Origin: Flavobacteriales bacterium
GTDB taxonomy: Bacteria > Bacteroidota > Bacteroidia > Flavobacteriales_F > PHOS-HE28
DNA: 64,000 nucleotides
NCBI GenBank assembly: GCA_019912395.1
Contig: JAIOIH010000055.1
Coordinates: forward strand, 1-64,000
Direction of reading: 5' to 3'
Shown here piece by piece: positions 17,724 through 26,533 of the stretch; position 1 is the first letter of the stretch; every line of letters starts with the position of its first letter. Both the position numbers and the translations under genes were made by a program. The notes beneath the pieces are model-generated. The model searched no databases, was not told the DNA's origin, and worked only from the letters and a program-made list of their open reading frames with translations.

Positions 17724-17769
17724 CCGCAGTGGTTGGTGCGTAGCCGTTGCTACGGAACAACCACTGTGG
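17724..17769. other. long hairpin between convergent genes
   Basis: CCGCAGTGGTTG (17724-17735) pairs with CAACCACTGTGG (17758-17769) at 11 of 12 positions. An inner perfect stem CGTAGC (17739-17744) with GCTACG (17749-17754) closes a 4-nt loop. It sits between the ends of the DASS permease and the MmcQ gene, where a bidirectional terminator could be placed, but no T-run follows on either strand. Confidence 0.6.
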
Positions 17770-17847
17770 TGAAGTGATGCGGGAAAAGAACAAGCAGATC
17801 GGACGAAGCTGTATTGCGAGATGGTATAACGCCCTTGGGTGAGCGGC

Positions 17848-18195
17848 TCATCCCCGTGGAGGGATCGTCCGCGTGGGAAGGATCCACTTCGGTGCCACAT
17901 TGCGCCAGGCCAGGTCCGTGGCAAAGCGGAACAGCCGTTCGCTGCAATAGGGCATGAATACATTGGTCCATCCATGCTGGCCCCATTTGTTCGGCACCGG
18001 TGCAAAGGCATCGGGGTACTCCTCGCTGAATTCCGCTTGTTGCCCAGGGGTCAATTTCACTACCGCGCGCCCCTCATCCAGCCAGAGGGTCATGTAGATC
18101 TTCTTCTTCACGCTATAACTGGGCCGGCCATGGTGCTCCTTCTCAGCAGTGCCGGGCATGTCCAAGGCCATTTCACGGGCAGTCTCGAAGTCCAT
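17848..18195 (-). CDS. MmcQ/YjbR family protein
   Basis: The 115-residue protein has the family's length and pattern: a helical start (DFETAREMALDMPGTAEKEHHGRPSYSV), the beta-strands KKIYMTLWLDEGRAVVKL, and the C-terminal KWGQHGWTNVFM with HGW in the conserved turn. The fold (CyaY-like/double-wing) is often annotated as DNA-binding, but no biochemical role is established. It is a single gene, convergent with the DASS permease. The ~110 bp upstream, between it and the MlaD gene end, show nothing notable. Confidence 0.83.
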   Translation of the reverse strand: MDFETAREMALDMPGTAEKEHHGRPSYSVKKKIYMTLWLDEGRAVVKLTPGQQAEFSEEYPDAFAPVPNKWGQHGWTNVFMPYCSERLFRFATDLAWRNVAPKWILPTRTIPPRG

Positions 18196-18305
18196 GGTGG
18201 GAAGTTAGTGTCGTTCGGCATTGATCGGGGGATCGCCATGCGCACGTGCTGGCGGGTATGCCATTCACGGGGCTGTTCGGGGCCGCACTTTGTCGTGGTC
18301 CGTTC

Positions 18306-19277
18306 CTACTTCCCCTTTTTCTCCTCCTTCTCCTTCTCCTTGAAATACTTGCGGAAGAACCAGTTGCGTTGCAGCGCCCGGAGGTCCTCGTTGAGCAGCA
18401 TGGTGCCGGTGTCCAATCGGGTGAGGGCGCGGCGTAGGTCGCCGGCCATGCCGGTATCCGCCACCAGTGCGTGGGCCAATCCCCCCGGGGCGTTCAGCTG
18501 CTCGGCGTAGCGCCTCAGTTCGTTCGTGGCCGCTTGCACGGAATCGCTGATGCCGACCAAGTTCTTGATCACATGGTGTATCCGCGCCTCGGTGGCGGTA
18601 TCGGCCACCAGCAGACCCAAGGGCCCCTTGCCCGCGCGCACATCGCCCAGCAGTATATGCAGGTTAGCGGTGGTTCCACGCGCATGCTCCGCTGCAATGC
18701 GCAGCTCGGCCATGGTGGCGGCGAGGTCTTGCGCCAACGCGGTATCCGCCAGCAGGTCCACCGCGTTGCCGGGTGTGTTCAGCCTGATCGCGAGGATACG
18801 CACCTGGTCCGTGATCACTTCCAGGTTCTGGTTGGTCCGGCCCAATGTGTTCAGCATGACATCCGTGTCCAGGGACGAACGCGTGGTGAGCACAGTGCCT
18901 TCCATCAGCGGAGTCCCGGGTCCATCACCGGGTTCCAGGTTCACCAAGCGGCTGCCCATCAGGCCGTCGTTCCCCAGGGAGGCCCTGGCCGTTGTGAGAA
19001 TGTGCCGGGCATCGTCCGTGCGGATCTGCATCCGCACCAGCACGGCCGTATCGTTGACGATGGAAATGCGGTCCACGGTTCCCACGTTGATGCCCATGTA
19101 CCGCACATTGCTGCCTGTCCTGAGCCCCCCGACCTGGCGGAAGGTGACTTCCGCTGACACCGTGCTGGAGAACAGGTTCTTCTTGCTCCCGATCAGATAG
19201 AGGGCCACGAGCAGGAGCGCGGCACCGGCCAATACGAATATGCCCAGTTTTACGGGATCTTTGATCTTGTTGCCCAT
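18306..19277 (-). CDS. MlaD/MCE-domain lipid-binding protein
   Basis: This 323-residue protein has one N-terminal membrane anchor (VKLGIFVLAGAALLLVALYLIG) followed by an MCE domain with GGLRTGSNVRYMGINVGTVD. A long helical C-terminal part is predicted to assemble into a barrel or needle in the periplasm. It binds lipids delivered by the ABC module next to it. ATG 19277 was chosen; a GTG at 19283 overlaps the preceding stop. The tail ends with a charged FRKYFKEKEKEEKKGK stretch. The order MlaE-MlaF-MlaD in one operon makes the function as a phospholipid transporter subunit secure, although its direction is not known. Confidence 0.9.
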   Translation of the reverse strand: MGNKIKDPVKLGIFVLAGAALLLVALYLIGSKKNLFSSTVSAEVTFRQVGGLRTGSNVRYMGINVGTVDRISIVNDTAVLVRMQIRTDDARHILTTARASLGNDGLMGSRLVNLEPGDGPGTPLMEGTVLTTRSSLDTDVMLNTLGRTNQNLEVITDQVRILAIRLNTPGNAVDLLADTALAQDLAATMAELRIAAEHARGTTANLHILLGDVRAGKGPLGLLVADTATEARIHHVIKNLVGISDSVQAATNELRRYAEQLNAPGGLAHALVADTGMAGDLRRALTRLDTGTMLLNEDLRALQRNWFFRKYFKEKEKEEKKGK

Positions 19278-19279
19278 GG

Positions 19280-20056
19280 TCACATGAAGATGAAGAAATT
19301 TTGGATCAGCGGGTCCTGTGAGGCACGGAATTCCTCGTAGGTGCCTTCCGCGTAATTGCGCCCTTCATGGAGAAGCGCGATGCGGTTGGCGGCAAGGCGG
19401 GCCACATGCAGGTCATGCGAGATGATGATGCTGCTTGTACCGTAGGTTTTTTGAAGTTCGAGGATCAGCTCCACGATCTCCTTGCCGGTGATGGGGTCCA
19501 AACCGGTGGTGGGCTCGTCGTACAGCACGATCTCCGGCTTCAGGATCAACGTCCGGGCCAACGCGATACGACGTTTCATGCCGCCGGACAGCTCGCTGGG
19601 GTACAATGAGCGCGTATGGGCCAAGCCCACGGCCGCAAGCATTTCCGTCACCAGGGCCTCAGCTTCACCGGGCGTGGTGGCCATCCAATGGCGGCGCAAG
19701 GGGAAGCGCAGGTTCTGCTCCACGGTCATCGAATCATAGAGGGCGCTGCTCTGGAAGAGGAATCCGATCCTTACGCGAAGGTGGTCCAGTTCCTCTTGGT
19801 CCAATCCCAGCAGGTCATGGCCGAGCACTTCGATGCTCCCTCCGGTGGGCATCAGCAGGCGTACGATGCACTTGATCAGCACGCTCTTGCCGCTGCCGCT
19901 CTTGCCGAGCACCATCACGTTCTCGCCCCGGTAGAGGTCCAGATCGAAGCCGCGCAGCACCTTGTTGGACCCGAACGCGAGCTCGAGACCGCGCAAGGAC
20001 AGGACCTTCTCTTGGGATGGCCGAGCGGAAACCCGGGCTGCGTGGCTCTCCTCCAT
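19280..20056 (-). CDS. ABC transporter ATPase, MlaF-like
   Basis: The 258-residue ATPase carries Walker A GKSGSGKSVLIK, Q-loop LFQSSALYDSM, the ABC signature LSGGMKRRIALART, Walker B IVLYDEPTTGLDP and the H-loop IIISHD. The Mla/Mkl subfamily is indicated by the neighbours and by the LYDSMTVEQNL segment. It energises lipid movement by the MlaE permease. It starts directly after the MlaE stop (TGA then ATG), and its own stop overlaps the region of the MlaD start, consistent with a coupled operon. Confidence 0.93.
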   Translation of the reverse strand: MEESHAARVSARPSQEKVLSLRGLELAFGSNKVLRGFDLDLYRGENVMVLGKSGSGKSVLIKCIVRLLMPTGGSIEVLGHDLLGLDQEELDHLRVRIGFLFQSSALYDSMTVEQNLRFPLRRHWMATTPGEAEALVTEMLAAVGLAHTRSLYPSELSGGMKRRIALARTLILKPEIVLYDEPTTGLDPITGKEIVELILELQKTYGTSSIIISHDLHVARLAANRIALLHEGRNYAEGTYEEFRASQDPLIQNFFIFM

Positions 20057-20833
20057 TCAATTGAGTCCCAGAATATCGGTGATCTGCACGGCGAGCAGGT
20101 CGATGATGAAGATCAGGAGGGACGCCATCACCACGGCATTGTGCGCGCTGCGCCCCACCCCTTCCGTGCCTTTGGCTGTGGTGAATCCCTTATAGCAACC
20201 AACTGCCCCCACTACGAAGCCGAAGAAGAAACTTTTGATGAAGGCCGGGAGCACATCGCCCAGCGACAAGGCATCGAAAACCTGGCGATAGAAGAGCTGC
20301 CAGCTCAATGGGTCCTTCATGTTCACCCCGATCCAGGAGGCCCAGATGGCGATGCCGCTGGCGAGGATCACCAACAGGGGCACCATCAGGGTGGTGCTCC
20401 AAATGCGCGTAACGGCGAGATAGCGGAACGGGTTGGTGCCGCTCACCTCCATGGCATCGATCTGCTCGGTCACCTTCATGCTGCCCAGCTCGGCGCCCAT
20501 GCCGCTGCCGATCTTGCCCGCGCAGATCAGCGCCGTGATCACGGGCACGATCTCGCGCACGACGCTTACGGCCACCATCGCGGGCAACATGCTCTCCGCG
20601 CCGAAGCGGGCGAGCGTGGGGCGGCTTTGAACCGTGAGCACCAGCCCCATGATGAAGGCCGTGACCGCTACCAAGGGGAGGGATCCATTGCCGTTCAGCA
20701 CGCTTTGCCGAACAAACTCACGCCACTCGAAGCGGCGGTGGAAGGCATTCCGGAAAAAACGGGCCACGAACACGGAGAACCCCCCCGTCTCCAACAAGAA
20801 CGCATGGAGGGGACCACCCCGTTCGGTTTTCAT
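20057..20833 (-). CDS. lipid ABC transporter permease, MlaE-like
   Basis: The 258-residue inner-membrane protein contains the MlaE family core: VAVTAFIMGLVLTVQS, REIVPVITALICAGKIGSGMGAELGSMKVTEQIDAMEVSG and NPFRYLAVTRI. About five or six hydrophobic helices are present. The ATG at 20833 gives the family's usual length; upstream in-frame sequence is Pro/Gly-rich and does not resemble the family. It is the first gene of the mlaEFD-type operon. A weak TATCTTGC sequence precedes the start. Confidence 0.92.
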   Translation of the reverse strand: MKTERGGPLHAFLLETGGFSVFVARFFRNAFHRRFEWREFVRQSVLNGNGSLPLVAVTAFIMGLVLTVQSRPTLARFGAESMLPAMVAVSVVREIVPVITALICAGKIGSGMGAELGSMKVTEQIDAMEVSGTNPFRYLAVTRIWSTTLMVPLLVILASGIAIWASWIGVNMKDPLSWQLFYRQVFDALSLGDVLPAFIKSFFFGFVVGAVGCYKGFTTAKGTEGVGRSAHNAVVMASLLIFIIDLLAVQITDILGLN

Positions 20834-20956
20834 AGCGGCAAGATAGGGGGATCCAAAAGGTCTTCCGCGATCTGTACTGGAGCCACGCGATGGTGCGGAC
20901 CACGGATCAACGGAATAATCTGTGGCCAACGGAAGATGGCAGCCGGTGATCCCAGC

Positions 20957-21012
20957 GGGCATTGATCCGGTCATCGGGCACCAGCCGATCCCCACCTTTC
21001 GGGTCAATGCCC
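20957..21012. other. nested inverted repeat upstream of the mla operon
   Basis: GGGCATTGATCC (20957-20968) pairs with GGGTCAATGCCC (21001-21012) over 12 bp with one G-T pair. Inside it, ATCGG (20973-20977) pairs with CCGAT (20985-20989). It follows the lamin-tail gene on the minus strand and may end its transcript, though no T-run follows. Confidence 0.6.
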
Positions 21013-21021
21013 CGATTCGGA

Positions 21022-21873
21022 TCAGGGCAGCACGACCCGCTTGGCCTTGGTGCCCATCGCCGTGCTGACGCGCACGATCAACATGCGGCCACGCAAGTTG
21101 CCGGTGTCCCACGCCCAAGTGGCCTTGCCGTAGGCGGTGAGGCTATGCGAGGCCAGCAATGCTCCATCCACGGAGAACACATCGAAGATCACGTTTCCCC
21201 GTGCCGGGGAAATGGCCATGAGCACCTGGCTGCTTCGGGGATCGGCGAACACGGAAAATCCTTGCTCCGATGCTGTTTCCGAAATGGCCGTTGTTGCACA
21301 ATCCAGCGTATCACCGGCGTTGGTGGCGCCGGGGGTGGAGCACATTGCGATGAAATCGGCATCGTTGTCATCGGTGTCCACACCATCCGGGAAGCGGCCA
21401 ATGCTAAGGTTCTCGCTCACGTTGTCGTCAGCCGCCGTAGTTCCGGTGCCTTCCGCATAGCCGTCCAGGGTGCCTTCATAGCTCAAGCGGTCCACAAAGG
21501 AGCTGTCGCTGCGGAGGATGATGGCGATGGCATCCGTGGCACCGTTCTGAATGGCGTTGGTTGCGGTGGAAAGTTGGGCGTCACAACCGGCGTTCGGATC
21601 ACCGCACAGCGTGAAGTACGCACCCGGGGCCAACATGGGCCAGTCATCGGAAAAGTAGGATCCGTACACCACCCCGGTCCCGCTGCTTCCGTTCAGCAAC
21701 AGCACGGCGATGGAGGAGAGGTCGAACGGATCGGTGCCGGTGTTCTTCAGCTCAAGGAATTCCGCGGCATCGCTTCCGGGTTGATCGTAGTCCACCTCAT
21801 TGATCACCAATTGGCTGAAGGCTGGGAACGTGAAGCATGCGGCGAGTAGCAGGAAAAGGTAGCGTGTTGCCAT
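21022..21873 (-). CDS. secreted lamin-tail-domain protein with T9SS-like C-terminus
   Basis: The 283-residue protein has a signal peptide (MATRYLFLLLAACFTFPAFSQ). A lamin-tail domain follows, with LVINEVDYDQPGSDAAEFLEL, FDLSSIAVLLLNG and a long serine/aspartate-rich part. The C-terminal ~80 residues (FSVFADPRSSQVLMAIS ... FDVFSVDGALLASHSL ... RMLIVRVSTAMGTKAKRVVLP) match the pattern of a type A T9SS sorting domain. It is expected at the cell surface or in the medium. Lamin-tail domains in secreted bacterial proteins are thought to mediate adhesion or accompany nucleases; no nuclease domain is present here. A TACCTTTC sequence lies at 21904-21911. Confidence 0.85.
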   Translation of the reverse strand: MATRYLFLLLAACFTFPAFSQLVINEVDYDQPGSDAAEFLELKNTGTDPFDLSSIAVLLLNGSSGTGVVYGSYFSDDWPMLAPGAYFTLCGDPNAGCDAQLSTATNAIQNGATDAIAIILRSDSSFVDRLSYEGTLDGYAEGTGTTAADDNVSENLSIGRFPDGVDTDDNDADFIAMCSTPGATNAGDTLDCATTAISETASEQGFSVFADPRSSQVLMAISPARGNVIFDVFSVDGALLASHSLTAYGKATWAWDTGNLRGRMLIVRVSTAMGTKAKRVVLP

Positions 21874-21980
21874 GGTGTGAAGTTCTGGGGGTCTGATCCG
21901 AGCGAAAGGTAATCAAGGTACTGGGGGCGGGCATGGGTTCGGGCATTTGGGGATGCTCCATGCCTTCGGGTGCTCCGATC

Positions 21981-23597
21981 CTACACCAATCGGAACGCAT
22001 CCCCGTCGAACAGACCGAGGTCGCTCATCTTCAGGTGCGGGATCACGAGCAGCGCCATGAAGCTCAATGTCATGTAAGGCGCACCCAGTGTGGAGCCCAG
22101 TGCCTTTGCCTGCGCATCGATCCGGGCATATTCCCTTGCTACCTCATAGGCATCGGCATCGGTCATGATCCCGGCTACGGGGAGCGGTAGGATGTTCTTC
22201 GTATCGCCCTCCGCCAGGCTCACGCCTCCGCGCGCCTTGATCACCAGGTTGACGGCTGTGCAGAGGTCCTCATCGTTGGTACCCACTGCCACGATGTTGT
22301 GGCTGTCGTGGGCCACACTCCCTGCAATGGCCCCGCGCTTCAGTCCGAAGTTCTTGATCCAGCCGATCGCGGGCTTGGCATCCTTGTACCGGTTCACCAC
22401 GGCGATCTTCAGGACATCACGTGAAGGGTCCGCCACGAAATGCCCGTCCTCCACCTTGCCCGGAAGCACCTCCTTTCCGGTGATCAACTGGCCGTCCAGC
22501 GCGGTGATCACGAGCAGGTCATCCATGGAGGCAGGCACGGCAAAGTCCTGCGGCGACTTGGCTGTGCAATTGAACCGGTTCGGTCGTTCTTCCTTCACAC
22601 GCGGGATCAAGCTCTCGCCGTTCTCGGCCACCAGCACGCCATCGAGGTAGGTGTACCGGACGCGGAAGCTGACCAGGTCCTCCACCACGATCAGGTCGGC
22701 CGGGTCGCCCGGGCGAAGCTGGCCGATGGGCAGCTTGTAGTGCTCCACGGGATTCACACAGGCCGCCTGTAGCACGTTGTACACGTCGATGCCTTTGGCC
22801 ACGGCCCGCGCACAAAGCACATTGATGTGGTTCTCCACCAGGCTGTCCGGATGCTTGTCATCGCTGCAGAACATCACCTCGTCCGGATGGTCGCGCAGCA
22901 GGTCGATCAGCGCCTCGAAGTTCTTCGCGGCACTGCCTTCGCGGATCAGGATCTTCATGCCGTGCTTCAGCTTGTCCTGCGCCTCTTCCCCAGTGAAGCA
23001 CTCATGGTCCGTGCTGATGCCTGCGGCGATGTAGCGCCGGGCATCTTCCCCGCGCAAGCCGGGCGCATGGCCGTCCACGGGTTTGCCAAGGCGTTGTGCA
23101 TGCGCGATCTTGGCCAGCACCTCGGCATCGCCGTGCAGCACGCCGGGGAAGTTCATCATCTCACTGAGGTAGAGCACCTCCGATTTCTCCAGCAACGCAC
23201 CCACTTGTGCGGCATCAATGGCATCTCCGGCAGTCTCGAACACCGTGGCCGGTACGCAACTCGGCGCACCGAAGAAAAAGTGGAACGGTGTCTTCCTGCC
23301 GTTGGCGATCATGAACTCCACGCCTTCCACGCCCAGCACATTGCCGATCTCGTGCGGGTCGCTCACCGTGGCTACGGTACCATGTGTCACGGCCAAGCGT
23401 GCGAACTCGCTGGGGATCAGCATGCTGCTTTCCACATGTACGTGCGCGTCCACGAAGCCCGGTAAGATGAAGCCTTGTACGGGTTTGTTCAATTCCGCGA
23501 TCTTCGAAATGCGACCTTCGCTGATGGTGACTTCCGCAGCGTACATGCGACGGGCCGGGATGTCGATGAGATTGCCCTTGATGCTTGTATTGGTCAT
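21981..23597 (-). CDS. ade: adenine deaminase
   Basis: The 538-residue amidohydrolase converts adenine to hypoxanthine and ammonia in purine salvage. The metal-binding and catalytic regions are evident: [65 protein letters not shown] and [10 protein letters not shown]. The C-terminal Ade domain carries [15 protein letters not shown]. The ATG at 23597 gives the usual length. A TTACTTTG sequence ending 6 nt upstream could be its -7 box, implying a very short leader. The gene stands alone between the T9SS protein gene and a GC-rich gap. Confidence 0.93.
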   Translation of the reverse strand: MTNTSIKGNLIDIPARRMYAAEVTISEGRISKIAELNKPVQGFILPGFVDAHVHVESSMLIPSEFARLAVTHGTVATVSDPHEIGNVLGVEGVEFMIANGRKTPFHFFFGAPSCVPATVFETAGDAIDAAQVGALLEKSEVLYLSEMMNFPGVLHGDAEVLAKIAHAQRLGKPVDGHAPGLRGEDARRYIAAGISTDHECFTGEEAQDKLKHGMKILIREGSAAKNFEALIDLLRDHPDEVMFCSDDKHPDSLVENHINVLCARAVAKGIDVYNVLQAACVNPVEHYKLPIGQLRPGDPADLIVVEDLVSFRVRYTYLDGVLVAENGESLIPRVKEERPNRFNCTAKSPQDFAVPASMDDLLVITALDGQLITGKEVLPGKVEDGHFVADPSRDVLKIAVVNRYKDAKPAIGWIKNFGLKRGAIAGSVAHDSHNIVAVGTNDEDLCTAVNLVIKARGGVSLAEGDTKNILPLPVAGIMTDADAYEVAREYARIDAQAKALGSTLGAPYMTLSFMALLVIPHLKMSDLGLFDGDAFRLV

Positions 23598-23602
23598 TTC
23601 CG

Positions 23603-23610
23603 CAAAGTAA
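23603..23610 (-). promoter_or_regulatory. possible -7 box of adenine deaminase gene
   Basis: On the minus strand the sequence reads TTACTTTG, seven of eight bases of TAnnTTTG, and it ends 6 nt before the ATG. The same octamer precedes the deacetylase gene at 7539. Confidence 0.35.
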
Positions 23611-23779
23611 CGATGCTGTAGAGTTTGTGTTCGCGCGCCATTCTTCGAAGCGCTGGAAGCGCGCACCTCGCACGCCTCGCGCAGCAAGCGCGGGCGGGCC
23701 GCGGGTGGAAGCCGGTCCACGCTTGCAGCGCGGTACCCGGCGAGGTCGGTGCTTGTAGCGCCATCACCAGATCGTCACT

Positions 23780-24364
23780 TCAAACCTGGTCCAGGTCCGA
23801 GATCCACTTTTTCTCCGGAACAGGTTGATAGGCTTCCATCTTGGCCAGCAAGCCATCCACTGAACCATCGATCATGATCAACTCCCGGTTCTGCTGTTTC
23901 AGCAGCCCCTTGCTCACCATGTGATCGAGCTGGGCCACGAGCGGATCATAGAAGCCATGTACGTTCAAGATGCCGATGGGCTTTTGATGGAGCCCGAGCT
24001 GCCCCCAGGTCACCACCTCAAAGAGCTCCTCCAAAGTTCCGAAGCCTCCGGGAAGCGCAATGAACGCATCGCCCAGCTCGAACATCCTGGTCTTTCGCTC
24101 GTGCATGTTCTCCACGATGAGGAGTTCGGTCAATTGCTCATGGGCCACTTCCTTGATCGACAGGAAGCGGGGAATGATGCCGATGACCTCACTGCCTTGG
24201 GCCAGCACCTCATCGGCAATGCATCCCATGAGACCGACCTTGGCCCCGCCGTAGATCAACCGGGCTCCCCTTGATGCGATCGTGGTCCCCAATTGCATTG
24301 CGAAGTCCCGGAATTCGGGATCAAGGCCAGAGCTGGAACCGCAGAATACAACGATGCTCTTCAT
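23780..24364 (-). CDS. LOG-family Rossmann-fold protein (TIGR00730)
   Basis: The 194-residue protein has the LOG signature PGGFGTLEELFE and the nucleotide-binding IYGGAKVGLMG. The family hydrolyses nucleoside 5'-monophosphates to base and ribose 5-phosphate; some members make active cytokinins in plants and microbes. Proteins of this type in bacteria are mostly housekeeping nucleotide phosphoribohydrolases. The ATG at 24364 starts directly at the conserved KSIVVFCGSSSG. The gap after its stop (23598-23779) is very GC-rich and contains short repeats CTTGCAGCGC and CTTGTAGCGC but no gene. Confidence 0.9.
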   Translation of the reverse strand: MKSIVVFCGSSSGLDPEFRDFAMQLGTTIASRGARLIYGGAKVGLMGCIADEVLAQGSEVIGIIPRFLSIKEVAHEQLTELLIVENMHERKTRMFELGDAFIALPGGFGTLEELFEVVTWGQLGLHQKPIGILNVHGFYDPLVAQLDHMVSKGLLKQQNRELIMIDGSVDGLLAKMEAYQPVPEKKWISDLDQV

Positions 24365-24472
24365 TATTTGTGGGCGACTGGTCTGCGGGAAAAGTACGGT
24401 TGCTGGCTTGTTCATCCATATACCTACACCACTGGCACGTACGCGGATCCACGCAAGGGTGCGCGGACACCT

Positions 24473-25207
24473 TTACGACTCCACCGCTCTAAGGCGGATC
24501 ACGCCCACCACGTTCAACACCCATATAACCGGCCAAGTGGGATCGAACTCCCACCAGTGCGTGCCGAAGTTGGCGCGGGCGGCATGGGTGTGGTGATTGT
24601 TGTGCAGGCCCTCGCCCATCATGATCACGTCCAACGGCATCAGGTTCTTGCTGGTGTTGTCGGTGGGGTAGCTCACGTAGCCGTAGCGATGCGCATACCA
24701 GTTGATGATCATGCCGTGCAGTGGCCCCATCACGAACTGCAAGGGGAGGAGCAACCACTGCCACCAAGCCGTGGCGAAGGCAGCGTAGAACGCGGTATAG
24801 AGCAGGCCCCAAGCGATGCGGGAGATCCAGCTTTCCCCGATGCGCTCCATCGTCCTCCAATGCGGCAGGTCGCGGGTGAAGCGCTCCTCGGGTTGTTCAG
24901 TGCCGTACAGCAGGCCGTTGTAGTGGCCGGCGGTCTTCCACATCATCTTGAAGGGGTTCCCGTCGTACTTCGGCGAGTGCGGGTCCTTCTCGGTGTCGGC
25001 GTAGGTGTGGTGTGCCCGGTGCATCATACCGTACACGGCGGGATTGAGGTAGCTGCTGCCTTGGGCCATCCAGGTGAGCACATGGAACGCCTTCTCCCAG
25101 AAGGGACTCATGGTGAACATCCGGTGCGCCGAGTACCGGTGCAGGTAGAAGGTCTGCACGAACAGCGAGAGATACCAGTGTACAATGAAAAAGAGAACGA
25201 TGGTCAT
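24473..25207 (-). CDS. acyl-CoA/acyl-lipid delta-9-type desaturase
   Basis: The 244-residue membrane di-iron enzyme has the three histidine boxes of the family: HRYSAH (HxxxxH), HRAHHTY (HxxHH) and LHNNHHTH (HxxHH). Four hydrophobic segments flank them. It introduces a cis double bond into fatty-acyl chains, probably for membrane fluidity. No rubredoxin or cytochrome b5 domain is fused, so electrons must come from a separate ferredoxin or similar partner. A perfect TACCTTTG box lies 10 nt before the start codon. Confidence 0.92.
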   Translation of the reverse strand: MTIVLFFIVHWYLSLFVQTFYLHRYSAHRMFTMSPFWEKAFHVLTWMAQGSSYLNPAVYGMMHRAHHTYADTEKDPHSPKYDGNPFKMMWKTAGHYNGLLYGTEQPEERFTRDLPHWRTMERIGESWISRIAWGLLYTAFYAAFATAWWQWLLLPLQFVMGPLHGMIINWYAHRYGYVSYPTDNTSKNLMPLDVIMMGEGLHNNHHTHAARANFGTHWWEFDPTWPVIWVLNVVGVIRLRAVES

Positions 25208-25217
25208 GTTGAAGGTG

Positions 25218-25225
25218 CAAAGGTA
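25218..25225 (-). promoter_or_regulatory. Bacteroidetes -7 box of the desaturase gene
   Basis: The minus strand reads TACCTTTG, an exact TAnnTTTG match. It ends 10 nt upstream of the ATG, which predicts a leader of only a few bases. Confidence 0.55.
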
Positions 25226-25242
25226 CCGGGCGCAGCTTGGGC

Positions 25243-25266
25243 GATCAGGAGATCAGAAGATCAGAG
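25243..25266. repeat. three-copy octamer repeat
   Basis: GATCAGGA, GATCAGAA and GATCAGAG follow one another in the gap between the desaturase promoter and dnaJ. Confidence 0.6.
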
Positions 25267-25324
25267 AATGGAATGCCCCGTATGACGACGCACGTCCTTC
25301 GACTCGAGCAAGCTCCAGAGGGAG

Positions 25325-25344
25325 TTCCTCTGTGCTTCTGTGGT
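25325..25344. repeat. dispersed word copy
   Basis: TTCCTCTGTGCTTCTGTGGT is one of the best-preserved copies of the CTCTGTGCCTCTGTGG-like word. It lies just downstream of dnaJ. Confidence 0.5.
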
Positions 25345-25367
25345 CTTCCCTCAACTCCAACTGTTCC

Positions 25368-26492
25368 TCACGTCGCGAACATCTCGCGCACCCGCTCGAA
25401 GAATCCCTTGTCCTTGTTGGTGGGGTGGGGCTGCATGCCGGGGCTGTCGCGGAGTTTCTCCAGGGCCTTCTTCTCGTCCTTGTTCAATTCGGTGGGTGTC
25501 CACACCATCACATGAACGAAGAGGTCGCCGTGTCCGTGGCGGTTGATGCTGGGCAGGCCCTTGTTCTTCAGGCGCAGGATGTGGTTGCACTGGGTGCCGG
25601 GTTCGATCTTCATCTTGGCCTTCCCGGAAACCAGGGGGACCTCAATGCTCGTGCCCAAGGCCGCATCGATCATGGTGATGAAGGCCTCGTAGTGCAGGTT
25701 GTTACCATCGCGCTTCAGCTCCGGGTGATCCTCCTCCTCAACTACCACCAGCAGGTCGCCGGGCACGCCTCCGGCCGGGGCTTCATTGCCCATGCCGCTC
25801 AGGTTCAATTGCATGCCTTCCTCCACGCCGGCAGGGATCTTCACCGATACCACGCTTTCTTCGCGCACCAGGCCGTTCGCATCGCTGCCGGCCGCACGCT
25901 TGCTCATTGTTTGCCCCATCCCGCCACAGCTGGGGCAAGCCGTCACGGTCTGCATTTGGCCCAGGAACGTGTTCTGGACGCGGTGTACCTGCCCCTGGCC
26001 TTTGCAGGTTTGGCAGGTGGCGTACTCAGTGCCCTTTGCACGGACGAGCTTCTGCAGCTTGAGCTGCTTCTCCACGCCATTGGCGATCTCCGCCAAGGTC
26101 AGCTTCATGCGCACGCGCAGGTTGCTGCCCTTCACGGTACGGCGTTGCTGTCCGCCCCCGAAACCGCCGAAACCACCACCGGCAAAACCACCGCCGAAGA
26201 TGTCACCGAACTGGGAGAAGATGTCCTCCATGTTCATGCCGCCCCCTTGGAATCCACCGCCTCCCATACCGGCACCGGCATGTCCGAAGCGATCAAACCT
26301 CGCCTTCTTCTCCGGGTCGCTCAGGATCTCATAGGCACTGGCCGCCTCCTTGAAGCGGTCCTCGGCCGTGTGATCCCCCGGATTCTTGTCCGGATGGTGC
26401 TTGATGGCCAACTTGCGGTATGCCTTCTTGATCTCGTCGGCACTCGCGTTGCGGCCTACGCCCAGCACTTCATACGGGTCTCGTTTGCTCAT
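25368..26492 (-). CDS. dnaJ: chaperone DnaJ with a half zinc-finger
   Basis: This 374-residue Hsp70 co-chaperone has a J-domain with HPD at residues 33-35, then a Gly/Phe-rich linker (about 72-115), a cysteine-rich region, and C-terminal substrate-binding domains. Canonical DnaJ has four CxxCxGxG repeats. Here only two remain, C160/C163 (CQTCKGQG) and C186/C189 (CPSCGGMG). The positions of repeats 1 and 4 read LVRAKGTEY and [12 protein letters not shown], without cysteine. One zinc site (repeats 2+3) is therefore kept. I recall the same loss in flavobacterial DnaJ, so it is probably lineage-typical. grpE lies immediately upstream in the same operon. Confidence 0.94.
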   Translation of the reverse strand: MSKRDPYEVLGVGRNASADEIKKAYRKLAIKHHPDKNPGDHTAEDRFKEAASAYEILSDPEKKARFDRFGHAGAGMGGGGFQGGGMNMEDIFSQFGDIFGGGFAGGGFGGFGGGQQRRTVKGSNLRVRMKLTLAEIANGVEKQLKLQKLVRAKGTEYATCQTCKGQGQVHRVQNTFLGQMQTVTACPSCGGMGQTMSKRAAGSDANGLVREESVVSVKIPAGVEEGMQLNLSGMGNEAPAGGVPGDLLVVVEEEDHPELKRDGNNLHYEAFITMIDAALGTSIEVPLVSGKAKMKIEPGTQCNHILRLKNKGLPSINRHGHGDLFVHVMVWTPTELNKDEKKALEKLRDSPGMQPHPTNKDKGFFERVREMFAT

Positions 26493-26533
26493 TGCGGATC
26501 TACTTGGCTCGTTCGGTTGCTGCCTGGATCAGC

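Noticed and set aside
17703-17769. Intrinsic terminator at the 17724-17769 hairpin using the nearby TTTTTT
   Set aside because: The T-run (17707-17712) lies before the hairpin on the plus strand and reads as A on the minus strand, so it cannot be the U-tract in either direction.
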